DNA from: Lentzea tibetensis
Lineage (GTDB): Bacteria > Actinomycetota > Actinomycetes > Mycobacteriales > Pseudonocardiaceae
DNA length: 64,000 nt
Direction of reading: 5' to 3'
Assembly: GCF_007845675.1 (NCBI RefSeq)
Contig: NZ_VOBR01000001.1
Span: forward strand, 310,001-374,000
The position numbers and the translations under genes are program-made. Under the pieces are notes generated by a model. It saw only the letters and a list, made by a program, of their open reading frames with translations, had not been told where the DNA came from and did not search any database. Shown one piece after another: positions 25,467-33,226 of this stretch (position 1 is the first letter of the stretch; each line of letters starts with the position of its first letter).

Positions 25467-27593
25467 GTGAACGACGACGACGGCCCGCTGCTGGGAGCCA
25501 TCGCGTCGGCTTTCACGCAGCCGGACATCCGCTGGGGCATCGACGAGTCGACGCTGACGAAGTCCGAGCTGCGCCGGGCGGTGTCCCAGGAGCACTCGGT
25601 CCGCGCGGTCGCGAACGCGCAGGAGCTGGCCTACGCCGAGCTGGAGCTGTGGCAGCGGCGCGGGTTCGCCCGCGGCCTCGCCGCGCTCAAGTGGGTGCTC
25701 GACAGGCTGTTCTGGTTCGTGTCCGGCGTCGTGGCCGGGGCGACGGCCTGCGCGCCCGCGATCTGGGTGCACGACGTGACCGGCTCGTGGTGGCACGCCG
25801 CGCTCGTGTCGGGGTTCCTGCTCGCACCGCCGGTGCTCGCGGGCGTGCGCAGGCGCTTCGTCCCGATCATGTCGCCGGCACTGCGCGAGCCGGTCCTGTC
25901 GCTCACCCCCTACGCGGTGGTCGGGGTCATCGCGGTCTGGACGGCGCCGACCATCGAGCCGTACCGCTACTGGGTGCTCGCGGGCATGGGCGGCGCGGCC
26001 GTGCTGGGGGTCTTCCGCCGGCTGGAGAACCCGTTGCGGCTGCGGCGGCGCGACAGCCTGGTCGCGTTGTCGGTGCGCAAGGAGTGGGAGCAGGTGCTGC
26101 TGACCGACGGCGTGCTCCCGTTCCTGCGCAGGACGCTCAACGCGCACATCGGTCCCCGATACGCGCCGACGCTGGCGATCCCCGACTCGCCCGGCCTGCG
26201 CACGTCGCACGCGCAGGCCATGCACGTGCACACCCCGTCCGGCGTCGAGCTGACCCGGATCGTCACGACGCGCGGCCGCGGCAGCATCGCGCTCGCCGGC
26301 CCGCGCGGCAGCGGGAAGACGAGCCTGATGCGGGCGTTCTGCGACGGCCGCTACCGCGAGCGGGAACGCCTGCCGGACCTGACGCTCGTCGTGTCGGCGC
26401 CGGTGCGGTACGAACCGAAGGAGTTCGTGCTGCACCTGTACGCGGCGCTGTGCCGCCGGGTCATCGAGTACGCGCGGGGCCAGGACCCCGACGCGCCCGA
26501 TCCGGCGAAGCTGTTCCGCCGCCGCGGGAACAGCTTCCGCCCGGAGTCGATGGGCCTGCACGGCGTGTGGAACCGGCCGACCCGGATCGCCGACCTCGCG
26601 GACCTGGCCGTGGCGCGCCTGTTCACGGTGCGCGCCCTGCAGACCTACACCGGTGAGATCGCGGGCAAGGCGGGCCGGGCCGGCGTGGAGCTGAGCGGGA
26701 AGCGTTCGGTCGCCGTGGCCACGCGGGCGCTGACGTACCCGGAGATCGTGGACGAGCTGTCCGAGTTCCTGCGCCAGGTGGCGAGCACGCTCCAGTCGGA
26801 ACCGGCCGTCGGCGGGGTGCTGCCCGGCCGGGTGATCGTCGGCATCGACGAGCTCGACCGGCTCGGCACAGGCGAGCAGGCCGCCGCGTTCCTCAACGAG
26901 ATCAAGGCGATCTTCGGGGCGAGCGGCTGCTTCTTCCTGGTGTCGGTGTCCGAGGACGCGATGTACCAGTTCGACCTGGCGAGCCCCGGCCTGCGCACGG
27001 TCTTCGACAGCTCGTTCGACGAGGTGGTGCGCGTCGGCCACCTGTCGCTGGACTCGGCGCGCGCACTGCTGGACCACCAGACCGTCGGGCTGCCACGCCA
27101 GTTCAGCGCGCTCGTGCACGTGCTGTCCGGCGGCATCCCGCGCGACCTCGTCCGCTACTCGGCGGCGCTGGCCGACCTCCGGGACCTGTCACTGGAGGAC
27201 GTGACGCGCACGCTGGCGGGCCAGGACCTCGACCGGGTGTGCCGTTCGGCCGCGCACGCCGTCGGCCCGCAGAACCCGGCGCTGTTCGGCCTGCTCGCCG
27301 ACCGGCCTCCGCTGAGCGACGCGGAGCTGAGTCGCTACGCCGGCCGACTGCTGGAGGTTCCGGACTCCTCCGGCCTGCGCGACGTCGTCGCCGCGAACGT
27401 CGCCCTGCTGGCGACCGTGCTCGCGGTGTTCACCTCGGACCTGGGCGCCGAGGACCGGCCGTTCGACCGGCTCGCCGAGGTCAAGCGCGACAGCGGCGTG
27501 AGCCCGGTGGCCGCGCTCAGCAGGCTCAACGACTGCCGTGCGGCGCTGGGCCTGCCTCCGCTTCCCCGAGCCGGGCGTGCAGACGTTCCCTGA
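25467..27593 (+). CDS. Membrane-anchored KAP-type P-loop NTPase
   Basis: A 708-residue protein from GTG 25467. Four hydrophobic segments between residues 78 and 185 form two hairpins. Walker A GPRGSGKT is at 278-285 and Walker B VIVGIDELDRL at 456-466, followed by a sensor-like FFLVSVSED. The order of membrane insertion upstream of, and an Arg-rich insert before, a P-loop with ID-E-L-D-R-L is characteristic of KAP NTPases (Kidins220/ARMS and PifA-type), some of which exclude phage. Here no phage or plasmid gene is nearby, so a defence role is only a possibility. The last 68 bp are antisense to a small membrane protein gene. Confidence 0.75.
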   Translation: MNDDDGPLLGAIASAFTQPDIRWGIDESTLTKSELRRAVSQEHSVRAVANAQELAYAELELWQRRGFARGLAALKWVLDRLFWFVSGVVAGATACAPAIWVHDVTGSWWHAALVSGFLLAPPVLAGVRRRFVPIMSPALREPVLSLTPYAVVGVIAVWTAPTIEPYRYWVLAGMGGAAVLGVFRRLENPLRLRRRDSLVALSVRKEWEQVLLTDGVLPFLRRTLNAHIGPRYAPTLAIPDSPGLRTSHAQAMHVHTPSGVELTRIVTTRGRGSIALAGPRGSGKTSLMRAFCDGRYRERERLPDLTLVVSAPVRYEPKEFVLHLYAALCRRVIEYARGQDPDAPDPAKLFRRRGNSFRPESMGLHGVWNRPTRIADLADLAVARLFTVRALQTYTGEIAGKAGRAGVELSGKRSVAVATRALTYPEIVDELSEFLRQVASTLQSEPAVGGVLPGRVIVGIDELDRLGTGEQAAAFLNEIKAIFGASGCFFLVSVSEDAMYQFDLASPGLRTVFDSSFDEVVRVGHLSLDSARALLDHQTVGLPRQFSALVHVLSGGIPRDLVRYSAALADLRDLSLEDVTRTLAGQDLDRVCRSAAHAVGPQNPALFGLLADRPPLSDAELSRYAGRLLEVPDSSGLRDVVAANVALLATVLAVFTSDLGAEDRPFDRLAEVKRDSGVSPVAALSRLNDCRAALGLPPLPRAGRADVP

Positions 27594-27702
27594 CCTGGTC
27601 CGGCGTGTAGGCGGCCCGCTTGCGCTGCCCGCGCGCGACCATCACCCCACTGGCGGCAACTCCGACGAAAGCGGCCAGACCTGCGACCTTCCACCACTTC
27701 AT
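27526..27702 (-). CDS. 58-residue single-span membrane protein
   Basis: ATG 27702 opens MKWWKVAGLAAFVGVAASGV, a Trp-capped transmembrane helix, followed by the basic segment ARGQRKRAAYTPDQVRERLHARL. This pattern, one helix then a short basic Y-T-P-D-x-V-R-E-R-L-H tail, recurs as a small hypothetical gene in actinomycetes. The helix runs N-out or N-in uncertain. No Shine-Dalgarno; a TAGCCT -10 box lies 6 nt upstream, so the mRNA is probably leaderless. Its 3' end overlaps the end of the KAP NTPase gene on the other strand by 68 bp. Confidence 0.7.
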   Translation of the reverse strand: MKWWKVAGLAAFVGVAASGVMVARGQRKRAAYTPDQVRERLHARLGEAEAGPAPHGSR

Positions 27703-27707
27703 GTGCC

Positions 27708-27714
27708 TAGGCTA
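27708..27714. promoter_or_regulatory. Superimposed divergent -10 elements in an 18-bp gap
   Basis: Only 18 bp separate two divergent ATGs (27702 and 27721). On the plus strand TAGGCT (27708-27713) ends 7 nt before its ATG; on the minus strand TAGCCT (27714-27709) ends 6 nt before its ATG. The two -10 boxes share five base pairs through the palindrome CCTAGG-type core. Each fits leaderless promoter spacing. Confidence 0.55.
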
Positions 27715-27720
27715 CGGGGC

Positions 27721-28332
27721 ATGGCGATCAGTCTGGACGAAGCCGTCGACCTGACCCGCACGGGTGACGTCTGGGTGTTCCGCGGCAGGAGCGCGGCCGA
27801 CCGCGCCATCCAGGCCATGACGAACAGCCCGGTCAACCACGTCGGCATGGCCGTCGTGCTGGACGACCTGCCGCCGCTGATGTGGCACGCCGAGCTCGGC
27901 AGGTCCCTTCCGGACATGTGGACCGGCAACCACCAGCGCGGCGCCCAGCTCCACGACCTGCGCGCCGCCGTCGTCACGTGGTCGGAGAAGTACGGCCAGC
28001 GCGCCTGGCTCCGCCAGCTCGACCACCCGGTGACGCGCTCCATGGAGGACGCCGTCCTGCGCACCGTGGCCCGTCTCGACGGCACGCCGTTCCCGTCGAC
28101 CGCCAAGCTCGCCTCGCGGTGGCTGCGCGGCCGCCTGCCGATCCGCGGCAAGGACAACGCCGCGCTCGACACCGCGTTCTGCGCGGAGATCGTCGCGGTC
28201 ACCTACGAGTCGATGGGGTTGCTGCCCGCGCGGCGGCCCAACTGGTACGACCCCGGCCGGTTCTGGAGCGGTGACGACCTCGACCTGCTCGACGGCGCGA
28301 AGCTCGGCGGCGAGATCGAGATCAGGCTCTAG
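27721..28332 (+). CDS. Permuted papain-like hydrolase (YaeF/YiiX, NlpC/P60 superfamily)
   Basis: A 203-residue cytosolic protein (no signal peptide). DVWVFRGRSAADRAIQAMTNSPVNHVGMAVV carries the catalytic His (NHVGM) on an early strand, and TAFCAEIVAVTYESMGLL carries the Cys at the start of a late helix. This His-before-Cys order is that of circularly permuted papain-fold proteins of the YaeF/YiiX type, which include thioesterases and amidases acting on lipids or peptides. Probably leaderless, with the -10 box shared with the divergent small membrane protein. Confidence 0.7.
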   Translation: MAISLDEAVDLTRTGDVWVFRGRSAADRAIQAMTNSPVNHVGMAVVLDDLPPLMWHAELGRSLPDMWTGNHQRGAQLHDLRAAVVTWSEKYGQRAWLRQLDHPVTRSMEDAVLRTVARLDGTPFPSTAKLASRWLRGRLPIRGKDNAALDTAFCAEIVAVTYESMGLLPARRPNWYDPGRFWSGDDLDLLDGAKLGGEIEIRL

Positions 28333-28401
28333 CACTCGACACTGCTCTACGCGCTAATCTTCATTCAGTTGTCGGTATCGCCACAGTTGAATGTAGACCA
28401 G

Positions 28402-28407
28402 TACACT
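28402..28407 (+). promoter_or_regulatory. Leaderless -10 box of the Crp gene, with nearby dyad
   Basis: TACACT ends 8 nt before the ATG at 28416 and no Shine-Dalgarno is present. Upstream, CATTCA (28362-28367) and TGAATG (28388-28393) form an inverted repeat with a 20-bp gap that covers the -35 zone and could be an autoregulatory site. Confidence 0.45.
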
Positions 28408-28415
28408 CAGCTGTC

Positions 28416-29102
28416 ATGACGGACGACAGTTCGGTCAGGATCTTGAAGTTCCTCAACGCCGACCAGCGGACCGAGCTGAAGGCGCTGGGGACACCGGTGC
28501 GCTATCCCCCGGACCACACGATCTTCTTCGAAGGGCAGCCGTCCCACTCGGCGCTGCTCATCAACGAGGGGCACCTCAAGGTCACGCGCGTGGCCGCCGA
28601 CGGCAAGGAGACCATCCTCGCCATCCGCGGCACGGACGAGCTGATGGGCGAGGAAGGGGTGCTCATGGAAGAGCCCCGTTCCGCCACCGTCACCACGATC
28701 ACGGACGTGGCGGGCGTCGACATCGCGGCCGCGGATCTCTACGGGTTCGTGCGGGACAACGACCTCTGGCCGCTGATGTACCGCGCGGCCGTCAAACGCG
28801 GACGCCAGTCCGACCAGCGGTTCCTGCGCGAGCCGCTCAACGTCAAGAGCAGGCTGGCGCTGTGGCTGCTCGAGCTGGCTCGTGAGGTCGGCGAACCGGG
28901 TGAGGACGGCGTGGTGATCGGCACGACGCTGTCGCAGCAGGATCTCGCCAGCAAGATCGGCGCGTCCAGGGACGCGGTGGCCATCGCACTGCGCGCGTTG
29001 CGCGAAGCGGGCGTGTTGAGCACCGCGCGAAACCGCATCGTCCTGCACAACCTCGAAGCACTTCGCCAGCAACTGGTCCCACAGATCGAGGGCGCACCAT
29101 GA
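28416..29102 (+). CDS. Crp/Fnr-family transcription regulator
   Basis: A 228-residue regulator. The cyclic-nucleotide-binding beta roll runs through TIFFEGQPSHSALLINEGHLKVTRVAADGKETILAIR and keeps the phosphate-binding cassette: GEEGVLMEEPRSATV has the Gly-Glu pair and the Arg-Ser-Ala triad that contact cAMP in E. coli Crp, with one residue fewer between them. The C-terminal winged helix is LSQQDLASKIGASRDAVAIALRALREAGVL. No Fnr-type N-terminal cysteines. It leads an operon with a MazG-like protein (ATGA overlap) and a glycosyltransferase. Ligand inferred to be a cyclic nucleotide. Confidence 0.9.
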   Translation: MTDDSSVRILKFLNADQRTELKALGTPVRYPPDHTIFFEGQPSHSALLINEGHLKVTRVAADGKETILAIRGTDELMGEEGVLMEEPRSATVTTITDVAGVDIAAADLYGFVRDNDLWPLMYRAAVKRGRQSDQRFLREPLNVKSRLALWLLELAREVGEPGEDGVVIGTTLSQQDLASKIGASRDAVAIALRALREAGVLSTARNRIVLHNLEALRQQLVPQIEGAP

Positions 29103-29422
29103 CGAACCCCCTGGGTCCCTTCCAGCCGATCTGGGATGCGTGGGACGAGGTCGACGGCGAGATGAAGCGGAAGCCGCTGACGCACTTCCGGGAAGCCGTC
29201 CGCATCCAGTTCGACGAGCTCGACGCCCACCTCGCCAACGGCAAGCGGGACGCCGCGGCACGCGAGGTCGTCGACGTCATCAGCATCGCGCTCAACTGCC
29301 TGCGCAATCTCGGCTACCAGCCGGACGAGATCGCCGACATCGCGCGGGCTCGTGCGGAGAACCGGATGCGGGGCCAGGCCGCGGAGATCCTCGACAGCTA
29401 CCAGAAGCGGTACGGCATCTGA
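29099..29422 (+). CDS. Small helical MazG-like protein
   Basis: A 107-residue all-helical protein. REVVDVISIALNCLRNLGYQPDEIADIARARAENRMRGQAAEIL resembles the E-x-x-D pair of helices and the trailing R-x-E-NR segment of MazG-like all-alpha NTP pyrophosphohydrolases. The first E-x-x-E/D metal pair is weak (FDELDAHLANGKRDAAAREVVDV), so activity is uncertain. The ATG overlaps the Crp stop codon by 4 bp, implying coupled expression. It ends DSYQKRYGI. Confidence 0.55.
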   Translation: MTNPLGPFQPIWDAWDEVDGEMKRKPLTHFREAVRIQFDELDAHLANGKRDAAAREVVDVISIALNCLRNLGYQPDEIADIARARAENRMRGQAAEILDSYQKRYGI

Positions 29423-29436
29423 CCGGAGGTGGTCCC

Positions 29437-30663
29437 ATGCCGGGGCGCGGCAAGCAGCGGAAGCTCTGCTTCAAGCTCGCCTGCGACGAGTGGCTGCCCA
29501 GGACCGGGGGCATCTCGCAGTTCAACCGCTCGCTGGCCATCGCGTTGGCGCGCAACGGCCATCGCACCCTTTGCGTGGTGCACCAGGCTTCGCGGGAGGA
29601 GTTCCAGGACGCGGCCGACCACGGCGTCGTGCTGTTCACCGCGGCGCCCACACCGGACGGCCCGATGCCCTACCTGGGCATCCCCGACGTCATCGCGGCG
29701 AGGCCCGACGTCGTGATCGGCCACGACATCGTCAGCGGCTCGGTCGCCTGGGCCTACGTCAAGCACTACCTCCCCGAAGCCAAGCTCATGCAGATCGTGC
29801 ACACGCCGCACGCGCAGAACGAGGCCTACAAGCGCCCGAAGGCCGCCACCGAGTACACGGAGTTCCGCGAGGAGCAGATCCGCCGGGTCGCCGTGGACGC
29901 GGACGTGATCGCCGCGGTCGGCCCTCAGCTGGCCCGCCGCGCCGAGGCGATCATCGGGAACGCGTTCGGGGTGCTCCCGGTGCTGCAGCTGGATCCGGGG
30001 ATGGACGTTCCGGACAGCCACGCGGGTCGGCGGCGCAAGCCGCCGGCCAACTTCACGATCATGATGCTCACCCGCACCGGCCACGTCGAACCGAAAGGTC
30101 TCGACCTCGCCGCGCGGGCGATCGCCGCGCTCAAGGTGCGGCCCGGTGCTCCGCTGCCCGACCTGCTGGTCCGCGGTGCGCAGCCGAAGACCTGCGACGA
30201 CCTCAGGCGCAGACTGATCAAGCTGTCCGGGCTCTCCCCGGACCGGGTGGACGTCCGCCCGTTCACACCGGACCACACCGTGGTCACGCGCGACCTCGAA
30301 CGCGCGGCTCTGTTCGTGATGCCCTCCCGCGTCGAGGGGTTCGGCCTCGCCGGGCTCGAGGCCATCGCACACGGCACGCCCGCGCTGGTGTCGAGCAAGA
30401 GCGGGCTGGCGGAAACCCTGGCGACGAAGCTCCCGATGCCGGCCCGGTCGATGGTCGTCGACGTGACCGGCGACGACGACGTGGACGTCGCGCAGTGGTG
30501 CCGGGCGATCGAGTGGTCACTGGACAACCTGCAAGCGTCGTTCGACCACGCGCACGAGGTCCGCGACCTGCTCGCCCCGATGCTCACCTGGGAGCACGTG
30601 GTCGACGCGATCGTCGAGAGCGTCACCGTGCCGTCGCGCACGCTGCACGTCGCCTCGCCCTAG
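29437..30663 (+). CDS. GT4-family glycosyltransferase
   Basis: A 408-residue GT-B enzyme from ATG 29437, with GGAGGTGG upstream. CDEWLPRTGGISQFNRSLAIALA is the N-terminal GT4 acceptor-domain motif (G-G-x-x-x-x-N). The C-terminal donor domain carries MLTRTGHVEPKGLDL and SRVEGFGLAGLEAIAHGTPALVSSKSG, the E-x7-E nucleotide-sugar motif. It is the third gene of the Crp operon, 14 bp after the MazG-like gene. The acceptor is unknown; it has no membrane helix. Its stop codon overlaps that of the convergent NB-ARC gene. Confidence 0.85.
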   Translation: MPGRGKQRKLCFKLACDEWLPRTGGISQFNRSLAIALARNGHRTLCVVHQASREEFQDAADHGVVLFTAAPTPDGPMPYLGIPDVIAARPDVVIGHDIVSGSVAWAYVKHYLPEAKLMQIVHTPHAQNEAYKRPKAATEYTEFREEQIRRVAVDADVIAAVGPQLARRAEAIIGNAFGVLPVLQLDPGMDVPDSHAGRRRKPPANFTIMMLTRTGHVEPKGLDLAARAIAALKVRPGAPLPDLLVRGAQPKTCDDLRRRLIKLSGLSPDRVDVRPFTPDHTVVTRDLERAALFVMPSRVEGFGLAGLEAIAHGTPALVSSKSGLAETLATKLPMPARSMVVDVTGDDDVDVAQWCRAIEWSLDNLQASFDHAHEVRDLLAPMLTWEHVVDAIVESVTVPSRTLHVASP

Positions 30664-33221
30664 TCCAGCGCGCGTGCGGACGCCTTGGCCCGCACCCGCT
30701 CCGCGTCCCGGTGCCGCAACTCGGTGAAGATCATCGCGGACCGGTACCACGACCGCACCGCCTGCTCGAGGTCCCCGGCATCGCAGTGCGCGTCACCGAG
30801 GTGGTCGTAGGCCTCGGCCTCCCAGTACCGGTCCCCCAGCTGCCGGTCGATGTCGATGGACCGCCGGTACCGGTCGATCGCGCTGATCGGCAACCCGAGC
30901 CGCTGCTCGATCTCACCGATGTTGATCAGCACGTCGGCCTGTCCCTCGAGGTGCCCGACCACGAGGTAGTCGCGCAACGCCTGCTCGCACAACGGCAGGC
31001 CCTCGGCGTGCCGTTCCACCAGGGCGAGCTGCTTTCCCAGGGTGTTCAACGCGTCCGCGCGCACCAGGTGGTCGGCGGTCGCGTGGACCAGGCTCCACGC
31101 CTGCTGCGCATGGGACAGAGCGGTCTCGTGGTCGCCGCGCGCCTGCAGGATCCGGTTGAACGCCAGGTGGGTGCGGAACAGTCCGACGGAGCTCGAGGCG
31201 TTCAGCTCCAGCGCCTCGTGCAGCACCTCAGAAGCCTCGTCGAGTGAACCGAGCCTGCCGAGCGCGGACCCGAGGTGCCGTGACGCGGTCGCCTGGCCCT
31301 CGGCATCACCGGCACGACGAGCCGCCGCCAGCGCGGTCCGGTGCACGGCGACGCGTTCACGCCAGCGGCCGCTGCGGCGCAGGAAGGTCGTGCAGGCCCA
31401 CGCGAGCCGCCAGGCGTGGCCGGCGAAGTCGTGTGCGGCTGCGAAAGCGACCAGTGCCTGCAGCACCTCGGACTCCGCGGTGAACCACGCCATCCCGTCG
31501 GTGTACGTCGACACGTCCACACCCGGCGCGCGCACCACACCGTCGCGGCACGGCTGGATGGCGCGATCTGCGGCGAACGCCAGCGACAGGTAGTGGTCGA
31601 GCATCGCCGACGCGGCCGAAGTCCGTTCAGCGGCAGGAGAACCGAGAGCCTGCTCTGCCGCGTAGGCCCGGAGCAAGTCGTGGAACCGGTACCTGCCTGG
31701 AACGTGCTCGGCGATCAGGTGCGCCGCGGTCAGCTCGGCCAGCAGCTCCCGAACGCCGGAAGACAGTGCGGCACACGCGTCCAGCGACACGTCCGGCCCC
31801 GGATGCAACCCCAGCAACCGGAACAGCCGGGCCGCGTCCGGCGTGAGCACCCGGTACGACCACGAGAACACGGCGCGCACGCTGAGATCCGCCATGGACA
31901 AGGCGTCCAGCCGGTCGTGCTCGTCCCGCAGCTCGCGCACCAACGAGCGCAGCGGCAGCGATGGCCGCACAGCCGCGTGGGCGGCGATGATCGACAACGC
32001 CAGCGGCAGCCGTCCGCACAACGCGGCGAGCTCGGCGCCGATCACGGGCTCGTCCCCGAAACGCGGCGAGCGCGCAACCAGAAGAGCCAAAGAGTCCTCA
32101 GTGGACAGCACGTCCAGCGCGATCCGGTTGGCGCCCTCCTGCACGGTGAGCCCGTCGAGCCTGCGCCTGCTCGTCACCAGCACGACGCAACCGGGACTCG
32201 CCGGCAGCAACGGCCGGACGTGCTCGGACGAGCGGGCGTTGTCGAGCACCACGAGCACTCGCCGGTCCGCCAGCAGGCTGCGGTACAACGCCGCGCGCTG
32301 CGCCAGGTCGGCCGGGATCGAGTTGGTGGCAACGCCGAGCGCCTGCAGAAAGCCGTGCAGCGCCTCGCCGGGGTCCATCGGCTCGCCTGGGTCGAAGCCG
32401 CGCAGGTTGACGTGCAGCTGGCCGTCCGGGAACGAGTCCTTCACGCGGTGCGCCCAGTGCAGCGCCAGTGTCGTCTTGCCGATGCCCGCGCTGCCATCGA
32501 TCGCGGTGATCACCACCGTCCCGGACGGCACGCCGGAGTCCAGCAGCCGGCACAACCGGTCCAGCTCGGACGACCGGCCGACGAACCGGCTGACCACGAC
32601 CGGGAGCTGTCGCGGCACCGACCCGTCCGCGACGCCGAGGTCGGCAGGCAGGTCGCAGTCCGGCAGGCAGATCCACGCCGTCGCGTCGGTTTCCTTGGCG
32701 CGCACCCGGACGCGCAGGTAGCGGTCGCGGTCCGCGGACAGGCTGTGCCACACCACCTCGTCGTGGAACCACGCCGAGGTGATCACCGCCAGCGAGCTGG
32801 ACGACGACGCCAGTGCGCGTTTGAGCACCGGCGCGTCCAGCAGCCGGAAGGCGAGGTTCACCGCCGTGCCCGCCACGCCGTGCGCGTCGTAGTGGATCTC
32901 ACCAGCGTGCAGCGCGAGCCGCAGCCGGATCTGCTCCTCGTCGCCGCACGCGTCGTTGTGCTCGCGCAACGCCGCCACGAGCTCGCGCGGCAGGGTCTCG
33001 GCGAACACGCTCTTCGGCACGCGCGGTGGCACGAGCACCAGCACACCGTCGCCGCGGTCCTCGTGGTCGCACGAGTCCCACGGCACGCCGCAGCGTGAGA
33101 ACACCCGCACGAGCAACTCGTACAGGGCGTCCCGGACAGCGACCTGGTGGATGTCGGTGCGCCTGGGGTCACCGAACCCCGCGACGTCCACCAGGACGAG
33201 CATCCGATGCACCGCGGCCAT
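30660..33221 (-). CDS. NB-ARC/TPR protein with N-terminal class III nucleotidyl cyclase domain
   Basis: An 853-residue protein. Residues 7-180 are a class III cyclase domain: MLVLVDVAGFGD has metal Asp12; EDRGDGVLVLVP has the second metal Asp58; GTAVNLAFRLLDA provides Asn122 and Arg126, the N-x3-R transition-state pair. All four key positions are present. Then a FVGRSSELDRL linker, NB-ARC ATPase with Walker A GSAGIGKT at 243-250 and VLVVLDNARSSEHV Walker B, a winged-helix block VFSWSYRVLTPDAARLFRLLGL, and a C-terminal TPR array of about 250 residues. No HTH, unlike SARPs. ATG 33221 gives six residues before the cyclase strand; 33203 is the alternative. Confidence 0.85.
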   Translation of the reverse strand: MAAVHRMLVLVDVAGFGDPRRTDIHQVAVRDALYELLVRVFSRCGVPWDSCDHEDRGDGVLVLVPPRVPKSVFAETLPRELVAALREHNDACGDEEQIRLRLALHAGEIHYDAHGVAGTAVNLAFRLLDAPVLKRALASSSSSLAVITSAWFHDEVVWHSLSADRDRYLRVRVRAKETDATAWICLPDCDLPADLGVADGSVPRQLPVVVSRFVGRSSELDRLCRLLDSGVPSGTVVITAIDGSAGIGKTTLALHWAHRVKDSFPDGQLHVNLRGFDPGEPMDPGEALHGFLQALGVATNSIPADLAQRAALYRSLLADRRVLVVLDNARSSEHVRPLLPASPGCVVLVTSRRRLDGLTVQEGANRIALDVLSTEDSLALLVARSPRFGDEPVIGAELAALCGRLPLALSIIAAHAAVRPSLPLRSLVRELRDEHDRLDALSMADLSVRAVFSWSYRVLTPDAARLFRLLGLHPGPDVSLDACAALSSGVRELLAELTAAHLIAEHVPGRYRFHDLLRAYAAEQALGSPAAERTSAASAMLDHYLSLAFAADRAIQPCRDGVVRAPGVDVSTYTDGMAWFTAESEVLQALVAFAAAHDFAGHAWRLAWACTTFLRRSGRWRERVAVHRTALAAARRAGDAEGQATASRHLGSALGRLGSLDEASEVLHEALELNASSSVGLFRTHLAFNRILQARGDHETALSHAQQAWSLVHATADHLVRADALNTLGKQLALVERHAEGLPLCEQALRDYLVVGHLEGQADVLINIGEIEQRLGLPISAIDRYRRSIDIDRQLGDRYWEAEAYDHLGDAHCDAGDLEQAVRSWYRSAMIFTELRHRDAERVRAKASARALD

Positions 33222-33226
33222 GCTTT

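Noticed and set aside
29140-29436. N-terminal extension of the GT4 frame
   Set aside because: Overlaps the MazG-like gene in another frame; ATG 29437 has a strong Shine-Dalgarno.
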